The notes: generated by a model not told the origin, from the sequence alone. A stretch of 64,000 nt of DNA from Pelagimonas varians (GCF_003208435.1 NZ_QKMF01000010.1:107324-171323); one strand, 5' to 3'; positions 54,305 through 63,383 are shown, counted from the stretch's first letter. Translations and numbers: made by a program.

Positions 54305-55678
54305 ATGCTGAAAAACGACCAACTTGACAGCTGGGATCGGGAAAATTTCTTTCACCCGTCGACCCATTTGGCACAGCACGCGCGCGGCGAAAGTCCGTCG
54401 CGCGTTATCAAGACCGCCAGCGGCGTCTATATTGAAGACCGCGACGGCAACAAAATGCTTGATGCCTTTGCCGGGTTATACTGTGTGAATGTTGGCTATG
54501 GCCGCACCGAGATTGCGGATGCGATCGCGGCACAGGCGTCGGAACTGGCCTATTATCATTCCTATGTCGGCCATGGGACCGAGGCATCGATCACCTTGTC
54601 CAAGATGATTTTGGACCGCGCGCCTGCGAATATGTCCAAAGTTTACTTTGGTCTTGGCGGGTCCGATGCCAATGAAACCAACGTCAAACTGGTTTGGTAT
54701 TACAACAACATCCTTGGCCGTCCGGAAAAGAAAAAAATCATCTCGCGTTGGCGCGGGTATCATGGTTCGGGTCTGGTGACGGGGTCTTTGACTGGGCTAG
54801 AGCTGTTCCACAAAAAGTTTGATCTGCCGCTCGACAACATTTTACACACCGAGGCACCTTATTATTACCGCCGGGCAAATCTGGATCAAACCGAAGAACA
54901 GTTTGTCGCCCATTGTGTTGCTGCGCTCGAAGAGATGATCGACCGCGAGGGCGCGGATACCATCGCGGCCTTTATCGGTGAGCCGGTTTTGGGGACAGGC
55001 GGTATCGTTCCGCCACCCGCAGGATATTGGGCCGCGATTCAAGCCGTTTTGAAAAAGCACGACATTTTGCTGATTGCGGACGAAGTGGTCACCGGGTTTG
55101 GCCGCTTGGGCAGCATGTTCGGATCGGATCACTACGGGCTTGAGGCGGATATTATCACCATCGCCAAAGGGTTGACCTCGGCCTACGCGCCTTTGTCCGG
55201 TTCAATTATTTCAGACAAGGTTTGGAAGGTGTTGGAGCAGGGGACAGATGAAAACGGCCCGATCGGCCACGGCTGGACCTATTCGGCCCATCCGATCGGG
55301 GCTGCGGCCGGTGTCGCCAACTTGAAGCTGATTGACAGCCTGAACCTGATCGAAAACGCAAGCTCAGTGGGCGGGTATTTCCGGTCCGCACTGGCAGATG
55401 CGCTGCAAGACCATCCCAACGTCGGCGAGGTGCGCGGCGAAGGTATGTTGGCCGCTGTCGAGTTTGTGCGCGACAAAGACAGCCGCACGTTCTTTGATGC
55501 CGCGGACAAAATTGGCCCGCAAATTTCTGCGAAACTGCTGGAGCAAGACAGCGTGATTGCGCGCGCAATGCCGCAGGGGGATATCTTGGGTTTTGCGCCG
55601 CCGTTTTGCCTAAGCCGTGAAGAGGCTGACACTGTTGTGGCTGCGACCCAGCGCGCCGTCACTGCGGTTCTGGGCTAA
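54305..55678 (+). CDS. Class III aminotransferase (diaminobutyrate or omega-amino acid type)
   Basis: 457 residues. PLP enzyme with GSDANETNVKLV for cofactor phosphate, the LLIADEVVTGFGRLG motif (Asp about 260) and IITIAKGLTSAYAPLS with the PLP lysine (about 289). The group includes taurine, beta-alanine, putrescine:pyruvate and DoeD-type diaminobutyrate transaminases. Facing doeA across shared operators, the likely role is transamination of 2,4-diaminobutyrate to aspartate semialdehyde. The substrate is inferred. Confidence 0.83.
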   Translation: MLKNDQLDSWDRENFFHPSTHLAQHARGESPSRVIKTASGVYIEDRDGNKMLDAFAGLYCVNVGYGRTEIADAIAAQASELAYYHSYVGHGTEASITLSKMILDRAPANMSKVYFGLGGSDANETNVKLVWYYNNILGRPEKKKIISRWRGYHGSGLVTGSLTGLELFHKKFDLPLDNILHTEAPYYYRRANLDQTEEQFVAHCVAALEEMIDREGADTIAAFIGEPVLGTGGIVPPPAGYWAAIQAVLKKHDILLIADEVVTGFGRLGSMFGSDHYGLEADIITIAKGLTSAYAPLSGSIISDKVWKVLEQGTDENGPIGHGWTYSAHPIGAAAGVANLKLIDSLNLIENASSVGGYFRSALADALQDHPNVGEVRGEGMLAAVEFVRDKDSRTFFDAADKIGPQISAKLLEQDSVIARAMPQGDILGFAPPFCLSREEADTVVAATQRAVTAVLG

Positions 55679-55697
55679 TCAGGCCCTGCCTGAAATT

Positions 55698-55723
55698 CCG
55701 GTTGGGGCTGGCAGCCCCACCGG
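55698..55723. terminator. Hairpin between the aminotransferase and a convergent GntR gene
   Basis: CCGGTTGGGGCT (55698-55709) pairs with AGCCCCACCGG (55713-55723) with one bulged base and a 3-base loop. It is GC-rich and lies between two convergent stops (55678 and 55734), as expected for a shared terminator. Confidence 0.6.
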
Positions 55724-55733
55724 ACCATCAAGT

Positions 55734-56444
55734 TTAGGATGCGTGGGACACAACCAGATCGCGGACTTCGGGGCTGCGAATAATCTGGGCAAAAAGATCA
55801 ATACAATTCAGATGCGCATCCATGGCGGCGGCGGCGGCAGGTCCGTCCCGCAAACTGATCGCGTCGAGGATATCCTGATGTGCAGCAATAACTTCTTGGT
55901 GGCGATTTTTGCCTTTGGACATGCGAATGGTTTGAACGCGGTCCACCGTCCCCAGCAGCGCACGAATGATGCGGCTGGCGGAGGGCATTTTAGCAATCTC
56001 GATCAGTGCGCTGTGGAATTCACGATCCAATTTCAAGAACCACGGCCCATCGCCTTGAGCGGCGGCCTGGGTTTGCAGATCGATCAAGTCTTGGAGTTTT
56101 ATTAGATCAATCGCGCCGCGCTGCGATGCGGCCTCGGCCGCGACGGCCATTTCCAAAGCTCGGCGCAACATCAGGCTTTCGTAAACCCGCTCAAAGCTGA
56201 TCTTTGAAACATAGCTGCCGCTTTGGGGCCGAATATCCATCAATCCCTCTTCGGACAGACGAATAAAGGCTTCGCGAACGGGGGTTTTAGACACCCCCAA
56301 TTCTGTTGCAACATCCTTTTCAGACACCCGCGCACCGGGTTGCCATGTCATTGAAATAATCCGTTCGCGGATCTGTTCATAGACGCGTTGGCTGATCGGG
56401 ATGCCAATCGAAGAGGGCGCTTTGCCAGAAATGGACTTTGACAT
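55734..56444 (-). CDS. GntR-family (FCD) regulator of the uronate genes
   Basis: 236 residues: winged helix (VSEKDVATELGVSKTPVREAFIRLSEEG, about 40-67) and FCD domain (about 85-225). It diverges from kdgF/kduI with 112 bases between, so it is the likely repressor of uronate use, comparable in role to UxuR/ExuR. A TTGA/TCAA dyad lies directly in front of its start. Confidence 0.88.
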   Translation of the reverse strand: MSKSISGKAPSSIGIPISQRVYEQIRERIISMTWQPGARVSEKDVATELGVSKTPVREAFIRLSEEGLMDIRPQSGSYVSKISFERVYESLMLRRALEMAVAAEAASQRGAIDLIKLQDLIDLQTQAAAQGDGPWFLKLDREFHSALIEIAKMPSASRIIRALLGTVDRVQTIRMSKGKNRHQEVIAAHQDILDAISLRDGPAAAAAMDAHLNCIDLFAQIIRSPEVRDLVVSHAS

Positions 56445-56456
56445 ATCACGCTTTCT

Positions 56457-56470
56457 ATTGACGTATCAAT
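56457..56470. promoter_or_regulatory. Short dyad upstream of the uronate GntR gene
   Basis: ATTGA-CGTA-TCAAT is an inverted repeat with five-base arms, 13 bases from the regulator start and 87 bases from kdgF. It may be the autoregulatory site of the GntR protein. The arms also resemble an FNR half-site pair but with the wrong spacing. Confidence 0.35.
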
Positions 56471-56556
56471 TTATAAGTTACTAAGTCACCCAGTGCGATA
56501 GGGTCAATGAAAAGGTTGCCTATCGCCGAGTATAGATAGCAAAGAGGGCCAAAAAC

Positions 56557-56880
56557 ATGAATGAGACAAAAGATCAGAACCAAAGCTGGGTTGATTGCGG
56601 CAATGGTGTAGATCGCCGGGTTCGTGCTGAAAACCCTGATCTGATGGTTGTTGAATTTAGGTTTGCCACAGGCGGCAATGGCGCATTGCACAGCCACCCC
56701 CATACCCAATCCACTTATGTCAGCTCAGGTGTGTTCGATTTTACCATTGACGGTGAAACCCGACGGATTTCCGCCGGCGATTGCTTTGTTATTCCGTCAA
56801 ACGCCGAACACGGATGTCAGTGCATCGAAGCGGGTCTGCTGGTCGATTGCTTTACCCCGCGCCGCGACGATTTTCTATAA
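56557..56880 (+). CDS. kdgF: KdgF-like cupin (unsaturated uronate linearisation)
   Basis: 107 residues, a single cupin domain with the metal motif HSHPHTQSTYVSSG (about 47-60) and the second motif near VIPSNAEHGCQC. KdgF proteins turn 4,5-unsaturated monouronates from pectin or alginate into the open-chain keto form. It stands 12 bases before kduI, the next enzyme, which supports the call. Confidence 0.82.
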   Translation: MNETKDQNQSWVDCGNGVDRRVRAENPDLMVVEFRFATGGNGALHSHPHTQSTYVSSGVFDFTIDGETRRISAGDCFVIPSNAEHGCQCIEAGLLVDCFTPRRDDFL

Positions 56881-56892
56881 GGGACGAATGCC

Positions 56893-57717
56893 ATGTTGAC
56901 CGTTGAAACACTATACGCTGTCGATCCAGAGGCCGCCAAAGGCTTTGATACCAAAGGGTTACGCAAGAATTTTCACGTTGGTGGTCAGTTTGCCAAAGGT
57001 GAAATCCGGCTAACCTATACGCATTATGACCGGATGATTGTCGGGGGCGCTGTGCCTGCGGGCGGTGAACTGGTGCTGGATCGGGTTGCGGAATGCGGGA
57101 CCTCGTCTTTCTTGAACCGCCGCGAAGTCGGCATTTTGAATATCGGCGAAACCGGCACTATTCAGGCTGGCAATGACAGCTGGACGTTGGAAAACGGCGA
57201 CATGCTGTATCTGCCCATGGGGTCCGGAGCGGTGACATTTGCCGGACATGGCCGTTTCTACATTGCTTCTGCCCCTGCACATCATGCCTATCCGGCAGCT
57301 TTGATCCGCCCCGAGGATGCAAACCAAGTGCATCTTGGGTCACCGGAAACAGCCAATCATCGGACGATCTGTCAGTGTATCCACCCCGACGGGGTCGAAA
57401 GCTGTCAGTTGGTGATGGGGTATACCCAGCTGCACAACGGATCGGTTTGGAACACCATGCCAACCCATGTGCATGACCGCCGTATGGAAGCCTATCTGTA
57501 TTACAATGTGGCCAAGGAACAGCGCGTGTTCCACTTTATGGGCCACCCGCAAGAAACCCGGCATTTGGTCATGGCGAACGAGGATATCGTTCTATCGCCG
57601 CCATGGTCTATCCATTCGGGTGTTGGCACCGGATCCTATACATTCTGCTGGGCCATGGCCGGTGACAACATGCAGTTCACCGATATGGACATGGTTGCGA
57701 TGGAAGACATCCGTTAA
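56893..57717 (+). CDS. kduI: KduI, 5-dehydro-4-deoxy-D-glucuronate isomerase
   Basis: 274 residues, the usual family length. The zinc site is visible in PTHVHDRRMEAYLYY (His-x-His-x5-Glu) with another His in the C-terminal domain (SIHSGVG). It isomerises 5-keto-4-deoxyuronate to 3-deoxy-D-glycero-2,5-hexodiulosonate in pectin and related uronate breakdown. It is cotranscribed with kdgF; the following steps (KduD, KdgK, KdgA) are not in the window. Confidence 0.94.
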   Translation: MLTVETLYAVDPEAAKGFDTKGLRKNFHVGGQFAKGEIRLTYTHYDRMIVGGAVPAGGELVLDRVAECGTSSFLNRREVGILNIGETGTIQAGNDSWTLENGDMLYLPMGSGAVTFAGHGRFYIASAPAHHAYPAALIRPEDANQVHLGSPETANHRTICQCIHPDGVESCQLVMGYTQLHNGSVWNTMPTHVHDRRMEAYLYYNVAKEQRVFHFMGHPQETRHLVMANEDIVLSPPWSIHSGVGTGSYTFCWAMAGDNMQFTDMDMVAMEDIR

Positions 57718-57737
57718 ACCGCGCCGCACAATGTCCG

Positions 57738-57762
57738 GCCTGCCCAGTTTTATTGGGCAGGC
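57738..57762. terminator. Two-way terminator hairpin between kduI and the DUF3833 gene
   Basis: GCCTGCCCA (57738-57746) and TGGGCAGGC (57754-57762) form a perfect 9-bp stem around the T-rich loop GTTTTAT. It overlaps the stop of the minus-strand gene (57750) and follows the kduI stop by 20 bases. Confidence 0.7.
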
Positions 57763-58307
57763 TGCACAGGCCGCATTGTTGCAATCAGCTCCGCCACTTT
57801 CAGGCCGAACTTGCGCATTTCCGACTTGTTCATGATCGCGCCGTCGGCTGTTAGATACATCCAGTCCGTGGCTTGCAAGATGTGCCCGCCTGCGTCCTCG
57901 GGCAGGATAATGTCGTAGGTGATCCGAACGGTTGACCCGGACACGGTCCCTTGGGCCGTGCCGACCAAATCGTCAGCCGTGGCTGTAAAACTGTTTCCAG
58001 TTCCCAATTTCAAATACCACTTCCGGCTTTGTGTCTTGCCGTTGGAATAAGTGAATTCTTCGGACAAGGTGCCGGTGTCGCCGTCCCATTCCCCGACCAT
58101 CTTGGCGACAAAGCTGTTGGTCATCTTGCCGGTCGGGCCGAAAATCAGCCCTTCGGACAGAATTTCGCCAGACAAATGCTTGGTCAACTCAAATTGCGGT
58201 CCGGTGTTGGCATAGTTTTCGGGCGCTTGGAATTTGAAGCTGAAGAAATAGGTTTTTGCGATCATCGCAATCAGGGCGATCATCAGGCAGGCGATGACAA
58301 TTTTCAT
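57750..58307 (-). CDS. DUF3833-family protein
   Basis: 185 residues from the ATG at 58307, which overlaps the MFS stop by four bases. One N-terminal membrane anchor (VIACLMIALIAMIAKTYFF) is followed by a periplasmic beta-rich domain of the DUF3833 type (SEGLIFGPTGKMTNSFVAKMVG, lipocalin-like). It is the last gene of the lipid-modification operon. The function is not known; a role in lipid handling is suggested by its neighbours. Confidence 0.75.
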   Translation of the reverse strand: MKIVIACLMIALIAMIAKTYFFSFKFQAPENYANTGPQFELTKHLSGEILSEGLIFGPTGKMTNSFVAKMVGEWDGDTGTLSEEFTYSNGKTQSRKWYLKLGTGNSFTATADDLVGTAQGTVSGSTVRITYDIILPEDAGGHILQATDWMYLTADGAIMNKSEMRKFGLKVAELIATMRPVQPAQ

Positions 58308-59533
58308 ACTGCGGAGCTTTCTGAGGGCAGCGTCAGAGCAAATGCAAAGGCTGCTGTTTTTAAGAAACAAGGGAGAATGGCATAGGCAAACGTCAGTGCG
58401 GACAAGGCTTGGGCCGTGTTGTCACCGCCGGCTTGGAAACCGTTGAATTCCAACAGCGGCAACGCGCAAGCGGCGGCAAGCGCCAAGGCCAGTTTTCCGG
58501 CAAAGGACCAGATGCCAAAGGCGGTGGATGCGCTGAGCTCTGCTTTGGTTAAGGCAATGCAGAACATAGCGGGCAACAGCACCATGTCCGCACCTAGCGC
58601 TGCGCCCGACGCGGCGCAGATCAAGGCAAATCCCAAGAGGTTGCCTGAACCAATAAATGCGGCACCGACAAAACTAAGAATGGCAAGAGGCATCGCAAAC
58701 AGCAAAGTACGTTTGGCACCGATCTTGTGGCTGACTTTGGTCCAGACCGGCACGCTGAGACCGGCACTTAGGAAAAACAAAACCAACAACGGACCGGCAA
58801 GGTCGGGTAGGTTCAGGCGGTCTTGGACAAAAAACAAAAACAGGGTTGATGTCAAAGCGACGGGTAGGCTGTTCAGCACAGCCAACATCAACAATCGCAT
58901 GGCCCCCGCCTGCGTCAAACCCGCATATGACAGCGGTTGGCCTTTGACCACCGGACGCGCCCAGATAGGGCGGGTTACAATCGCCACAACGACCGCAATT
59001 GCGCCGAGTGCAATGCCAAACGCCGGATAGCCCTGCGCGCTGGCACCGAACCCCATCAGCACCGACGGGGCAATGGCCGCAAGGATCACGCCGCCCAACA
59101 TGCCGCCTTCGCGCCAGGCCGCAAGCGTCATCAATTCACGCGGACCTTCGCGTTTGGCCAAGGTAGCGCTGCGCCCGTACAGCAAGATCATGCCAAGGCT
59201 GTAGGCAGAAAACAGCAGCATCAAGATCAAGATCAGCTTGGCCACCAAAAACGTGCCGCTGGTCAGGCCGAACATCAATGGAAACCCGATGGCCAAGCCC
59301 GCCGCCGCCAACAATGCAAATCCGGCTTGTGCTTGCGGCCAGCGGTCTACGGCCCATCCGATGAGCGGGTCCTGAAACAGGTCAAACAACCGGATCGCCA
59401 GCAAAATAACCCCAAGCGTGCCAAGGCCAACCCCAAGGTTGATGGCGGCAAATTGCGGCAGATGGATATACAAAGGGATCCCTGCCGCCGCCAGCATCAA
59501 GGCATATAGGCTGACGCGGGGGTACAGCATCAT
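58304..59533 (-). CDS. MFS transporter of the lipid/photo-oxidative cluster
   Basis: 409 residues from the ATG at 59533, overlapping the previous stop (ATGA); about 12 hydrophobic helices. The segment IRLFDLFQDPLIGWAVDRW near residue 55 marks the GPH/MFS_2 subgroup (sugar or lysophospholipid symporters). In Rhodobacter a comparable transporter lies in the same sigma-E regulated gene group. The substrate is not known. Confidence 0.8.
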   Translation of the reverse strand: MMLYPRVSLYALMLAAAGIPLYIHLPQFAAINLGVGLGTLGVILLAIRLFDLFQDPLIGWAVDRWPQAQAGFALLAAAGLAIGFPLMFGLTSGTFLVAKLILILMLLFSAYSLGMILLYGRSATLAKREGPRELMTLAAWREGGMLGGVILAAIAPSVLMGFGASAQGYPAFGIALGAIAVVVAIVTRPIWARPVVKGQPLSYAGLTQAGAMRLLMLAVLNSLPVALTSTLFLFFVQDRLNLPDLAGPLLVLFFLSAGLSVPVWTKVSHKIGAKRTLLFAMPLAILSFVGAAFIGSGNLLGFALICAASGAALGADMVLLPAMFCIALTKAELSASTAFGIWSFAGKLALALAAACALPLLEFNGFQAGGDNTAQALSALTFAYAILPCFLKTAAFAFALTLPSESSAV

Positions 59534-60036
59534 TGACCTTTCAAAGCACGCGTAAACCGCGCTGATCGCGTATTTTCGCCCAAGAAGATCGACATGAAAC
59601 GGGTTTTGATACCGGGGTGGCGCAGGGTGCAAATGGCGGTCCCGTTGTACCAGAATCTAAGCGTATCGGGCCCTTCACTGACCGCAAGATAGCGATCACC
59701 GGGCGAAACGCCTTTGTAGCACCGTTCCAGATCTGTCCGTATCGGCAGGCTGGGGCCAACCCGTTTCATTTCGCGCAGCGTCGCTTCAACCATGTCGTAT
59801 TGGGTCAGCTTACGCTTATAGGTCAACTCAAGCCCGAAATCCTCGGACCAGTTGAGCGGCGCTGCGTTTTTGGTGAACAAACGTGCATCATAGAGTTGGA
59901 ACCCCAAATAGCGAAAGGTCGCTTGCCCCCGCAGCTCTGCGCCCGGAAGCGCCTTGGCAACGGACGCGGACACGCCGGCAGAGGGAATAACCAATAAGGC
60001 AAATGCCAGCGCAATATGACGGAGAAATTTACGCAT
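59530..60036 (-). CDS. Chalcone-isomerase-like periplasmic protein
   Basis: 168 residues from the ATG at 60036. A signal peptide (about 1-24) precedes a chalcone_isomerase-like lipid-binding domain (LRGQATFRYLGFQLYDARLF; FWYNGTAICTLRHPGIKTRFMSIFLG). Bacterial members are thought to bind fatty acids rather than flavonoids. The end overlaps the MFS start by four bases and its start overlaps the cyclopropane-synthase-like gene by eight, so it is in the same operon. Confidence 0.75.
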   Translation of the reverse strand: MRKFLRHIALAFALLVIPSAGVSASVAKALPGAELRGQATFRYLGFQLYDARLFTKNAAPLNWSEDFGLELTYKRKLTQYDMVEATLREMKRVGPSLPIRTDLERCYKGVSPGDRYLAVSEGPDTLRFWYNGTAICTLRHPGIKTRFMSIFLGENTRSARFTRALKGQ

Positions 60037-61186
60037 GGCCAAGCTCGACTTGGACAACATTGGTGTGCCCGATCGCAAAAGACGCAGCGCAGATTTCAAG
60101 GTAATACTGCCAATTGCGGAAGAAACTTTCGCCATAGCCTTGCTCCAGTATCTTGCGCTTTTGACCGACCAGCCGTTCGGCCCAAATCCGGCAGGTTTTG
60201 CCGTAGTCCTGTCCAAAGGCAAAGTTGTCCTGAACCTTAAGACCAGCGGATTTTGCTTGATCTGCAATCACTTGATCAGACAAGAGCATCCCACCGGGAA
60301 AGACGTATTGACGGATGTAATCGGACGATCCGCGATAGGTTTCGAAAAACTCGTCGCGTACAGTGATGGCTTGCAACATCACCTTTCCACCCTCGGCCAG
60401 ATTGCTCTTGAGGGCAGAAAAGTAGCTGGGCCAATAGCGTTCGCCGACAGCTTCGATCATCTCGATGGAAACGATATTGTCGAATTTTCCACTGACATCG
60501 CGATAATCGCGCAATTGGATATCCGCGCGGCCATCCAGGCGGCAATCGGCATAGCTGTGCTGGTTACGAGAGATTGTAACACCAGTCACATCGCGGCCTT
60601 CGGTGCTGGCATGTTCGGCAAAACCGCCCCAGCCGCAGCCTATTTCAAGCACCCGCTCGCCGTCGCCAAGCCGGGACATGACCCGCGCGTTTTTGCGGGT
60701 TTGAGCCTGAGCAAGATCATCGCCCTCGGGTCCGAATATGCCCGACGAATATGTCATGCCTTCGTCTAGCCACAGCTGGTAAAACTCGTTCCCGACGTCA
60801 TAGTGCGCGCGAATGTTCTTGCGCGAACCGCGTTTGGAATTCGCCCGCAGAACTGTATCTACAAGCCGGAATTTCGCACGATTAAAGGGGCTTGCCTGAT
60901 CATAACCGCCCATTTTATCGCGGTTTAGCAGGGCGACGCTCATCAACCCTTCGACAGATGGCGTGTCCCAAAGCCCTTGAACATAGGCTTCGCCCAATCC
61001 GACTTGGCCATGCGCGGCCATTGCAGACACTGCGGCCCAATCGTTGATGCGCATCTCGGCCTCTGGTCCGTGATCCCCGAATTGATAGCGTGCGCCGTCG
61101 GGGGTGCGCAGTGTCAGTTGACCGTCATGCAGTTGCGCGCAGGTCGCCAGGAATTCCGACTTTAGGGCTTTGTTCGTCAATGTCAT
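60029..61186 (-). CDS. Cyclopropane-fatty-acyl-phospholipid synthase family methyltransferase
   Basis: 385 residues from the ATG at 61186, behind AAGGATC. SAM-binding motif VLEIGCGWGGFAEH (about 166-179) with the bicarbonate/lipid site region EMIEAVGERYWPSYF. Family members add a methyl or methylene group to unsaturated phospholipid acyl chains. In Rhodobacter related enzymes (CfaA/UfaM) take part in furan fatty acid formation and the singlet oxygen response. It overlaps the oxidoreductase gene upstream by 62 bases. Confidence 0.88.
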   Translation of the reverse strand: MTLTNKALKSEFLATCAQLHDGQLTLRTPDGARYQFGDHGPEAEMRINDWAAVSAMAAHGQVGLGEAYVQGLWDTPSVEGLMSVALLNRDKMGGYDQASPFNRAKFRLVDTVLRANSKRGSRKNIRAHYDVGNEFYQLWLDEGMTYSSGIFGPEGDDLAQAQTRKNARVMSRLGDGERVLEIGCGWGGFAEHASTEGRDVTGVTISRNQHSYADCRLDGRADIQLRDYRDVSGKFDNIVSIEMIEAVGERYWPSYFSALKSNLAEGGKVMLQAITVRDEFFETYRGSSDYIRQYVFPGGMLLSDQVIADQAKSAGLKVQDNFAFGQDYGKTCRIWAERLVGQKRKILEQGYGESFFRNWQYYLEICAASFAIGHTNVVQVELGHA

Positions 61187-62474
61187 GGTCAGATCCTTTG
61201 GTTGCGTATGCGGTTTCAGAGTTCATTTTACGGACAATCCGCATGGCGCTGGCAATGCCGTCTTCGTGGAAACCATTGCGGTTGTACGCCCCCGCGAACC
61301 ACGTGTTGTTGGTGCCTTGCATCTCTTGGATTTTGAGCTGCGCCTGCAGGGCCGGTTTGTCAAAAACCGGATGCGCAAATTCGACGCTGTCATACACTTT
61401 GTCGGCGGGGATCGGTTTTGACGGGTTCAAAGTGACGAACAACGGGTCGGATTCGGGAATGTTTTGTAGGCGGTTCATCCAATAGGTGATGCCGACGCCG
61501 CCTTCTTGCGACCGGTAGGCCCAGCTGGACCAGCAACCGCGCCGCTTTGGCATTTGGGTTTCGTCGCAATGCAAGACTGCGGTGTTCGGTTGATAGCGGA
61601 TGGCACCAAGCGTGCCGGTTTCGGCAGGGGTTGCACCGGCACCCAAGATCGCAAGCGCCTGATCCGAATGGCAGGCCAAAATGATGTCGTCAAAGCTGTG
61701 CAGCTCTTGACCTTGAGCTTGAACCTGTCCGCCAGTTGTGTCGCGTGTGACAGACTCGACAGGGGTTCCGGTATGGATTTTCACGCCGCGCGCTAAAAGT
61801 GCTGTTTCCAACCGGCTGACATACTCAATGCTGCCGCCTTTGACCGTCCACCACTGGTGCTGGCCCGTGCCCGCCAAAAGGGCGTGGTTGCGGAAAAAGT
61901 GGATCAAAGATTTTGCGGGAAACGCGTCGACTTCGCCAGCGGGGGTTGACCAGATCGCGCCGCACATCGGCATCAGGTAATTGTCGCGAAACCATGTTCC
62001 AAGGCCAAGCTTGGTGACCAATTCGCCAATGGTGATTTCGTCATCGACTGCGGCGGCTTCGGCTTCCTTGCCAAAGCGCAAGATGTCCGCGACCATCTTG
62101 TAAAATTGCGGCCGCACCAGATTGCGCTTTTGCGCTGAAATCGCTTTGAAACTGTTCAACCCGTATTCGATTTTACCATCGTCGATGCTGGCGCAAAAGC
62201 TCATCTCGCTTTTTTCGACCGGCACGTTCAGATCGCGGAATAATCGCGTCAGATAGGGGTAGGTGGCGTAATTGAAGACGATGAACCCGGTGTCGACAGG
62301 TTGATCCCCGTTTTTTCCGGCAATGACAGTACGGGCATGCCCGCCCAGACGCGGCGCGGCCTCGTACAAGGTCACGTCGTGGTTGGGTGACAGATAGTAG
62401 GCTGCCGCCATACCGGAAATGCCACCTCCGACAATGGTAATCTTGCGGCGCGAGCCACGGATTTGATCGAGCAT
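61125..62474 (-). CDS. FAD-dependent amine-oxidase-like oxidoreductase (UfaO-like)
   Basis: 449 residues from the ATG at 62474, with GAGGA upstream; a GTG at 62522 gives a longer frame but lies inside the promoter. The FAD motif VGGGISGMAAAYYLS (about 15-29) and the NAD(P)-binding/amino-oxidase layout are clear. Next to a cyclopropane-synthase-type gene it matches the pair in Rhodobacter (UfaO type) that works on membrane fatty acids after singlet oxygen stress. The exact reaction is inferred. It heads the leftward operon. Confidence 0.82.
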   Translation of the reverse strand: MLDQIRGSRRKITIVGGGISGMAAAYYLSPNHDVTLYEAAPRLGGHARTVIAGKNGDQPVDTGFIVFNYATYPYLTRLFRDLNVPVEKSEMSFCASIDDGKIEYGLNSFKAISAQKRNLVRPQFYKMVADILRFGKEAEAAAVDDEITIGELVTKLGLGTWFRDNYLMPMCGAIWSTPAGEVDAFPAKSLIHFFRNHALLAGTGQHQWWTVKGGSIEYVSRLETALLARGVKIHTGTPVESVTRDTTGGQVQAQGQELHSFDDIILACHSDQALAILGAGATPAETGTLGAIRYQPNTAVLHCDETQMPKRRGCWSSWAYRSQEGGVGITYWMNRLQNIPESDPLFVTLNPSKPIPADKVYDSVEFAHPVFDKPALQAQLKIQEMQGTNNTWFAGAYNRNGFHEDGIASAMRIVRKMNSETAYATKGSDHDIDEQSPKVGIPGDLRATA

Positions 62475-62524
62475 GCGGTCCTCGTTTTCACTTGGTTTGA
62501 AGGGGATACGCGGGGCAACCACGA

Positions 62525-62570
62525 TTAGATCACATTTAGTTTTAGAAAATCACCGTCCAGGGTGATCTAA
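62525..62570. promoter_or_regulatory. Divergent TGATCTAA promoter pair (candidate sigma-E/RpoE type)
   Basis: TTAGATCAC (62525-62533) and GTGATCTAA (62562-62570) are exact reverse complements, so TGATCT, close to the -35 box TGATCC/T of the Rhodobacter singlet-oxygen sigma factor RpoE, faces outward in both directions. The rightward -10 position (18 bases on) reads TACAAA and the leftward TATCCC, weaker than the TAAGA consensus. Another inverted repeat, ATCACC-N6-GGTGAT (62549-62566), lies inside. Confidence 0.5.
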
Positions 62571-62597
62571 TGGCCGCTGCCTGCCGTACAAAAGCAT

Positions 62598-63383
62598 ATG
62601 ATCCAACACATCCAAGCCCAAACCTTTCACGCCCGCCGCGGCAGCATCAAAAACGCCTTCCGCTATGGGGTCGACTATCTGCTGACCGACATGTCACCGG
62701 AAACGGTGCCCCTTTTGTCGCGCAACCGGTTCAATCTGTTTTCGATCCACGATCGCCATCACGGCGGTCCGCGCGGAGATGGGCACGGGGTCGAATGGTT
62801 CCGCAACGAGCTTGAACAGCGGGGGTTTCCGGTTGAACGGGCGCAGCTTTTGTTGCTGACCCAGCCGAGCTTCCTTTGGTTCCAGTTCAATCCGGTCAGT
62901 TTCTGGATCGCGGTTATCGATGGCTCGGCGCGTGCTTTCATCGCCGAGGTGAACAATACTTTCGGGCACCGCCATTGCTATTTTTGCGCCCACAGAGACT
63001 TTCGGCCGATCGAATGGTCAGAGACATTGGAGGCGGAAAAACTGATGCATGTATCGCCATTTCAACAGGTTGCGGGCCAGTACAGCTTCAACTTCGAAAT
63101 GACGGATCGCGCCTTCAATATCCGTATTTCATTTGAAAACGGGGACCAAGGCGTGCTGGCCACGTTGAATGGAATGCGCAGGCCGGCGACATCAAAATCA
63201 CTTCTCGGCGCAGCGTTCCGCCGGCCATTGGGGGCCGTGCGGGTTGTCGCTTTGATCTATTGGCAAGCGTTGAAACTCTGGCTCAAGCGTGCCCCGTTTT
63301 TGCGCAAGCCAGAGCCGCCGGAACCTTTGGTGTCGAACAGCCGGAATTATTCAGGGGTTGCGGCCAAGAGAACAGGCACATGA
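62598..63383 (+). CDS. DUF1365-family protein
   Basis: 261 residues from the ATG at 62598 (CATATG), the usual family start; with the promoter above, the message would be leaderless or nearly so. Motifs of DUF1365: HARRGSIKNAFRYGVDYLL near the start, LTQPSFLWFQFNPVSFWI and HVSPFQQVAGQYSF. These proteins are found with cyclopropane-synthase and oxidoreductase genes in the photo-oxidative stress clusters of alphaproteobacteria. The function is unknown. Confidence 0.88.
   Translation: MIQHIQAQTFHARRGSIKNAFRYGVDYLLTDMSPETVPLLSRNRFNLFSIHDRHHGGPRGDGHGVEWFRNELEQRGFPVERAQLLLLTQPSFLWFQFNPVSFWIAVIDGSARAFIAEVNNTFGHRHCYFCAHRDFRPIEWSETLEAEKLMHVSPFQQVAGQYSFNFEMTDRAFNIRISFENGDQGVLATLNGMRRPATSKSLLGAAFRRPLGAVRVVALIYWQALKLWLKRAPFLRKPEPPEPLVSNSRNYSGVAAKRTGT

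Noticed and set aside
56457..56470. ATTGA-CGTA-TCAAT as an FNR box
   Set aside because: The FNR/NnrR consensus needs six bases between TTGA and TCAA; here there are four.
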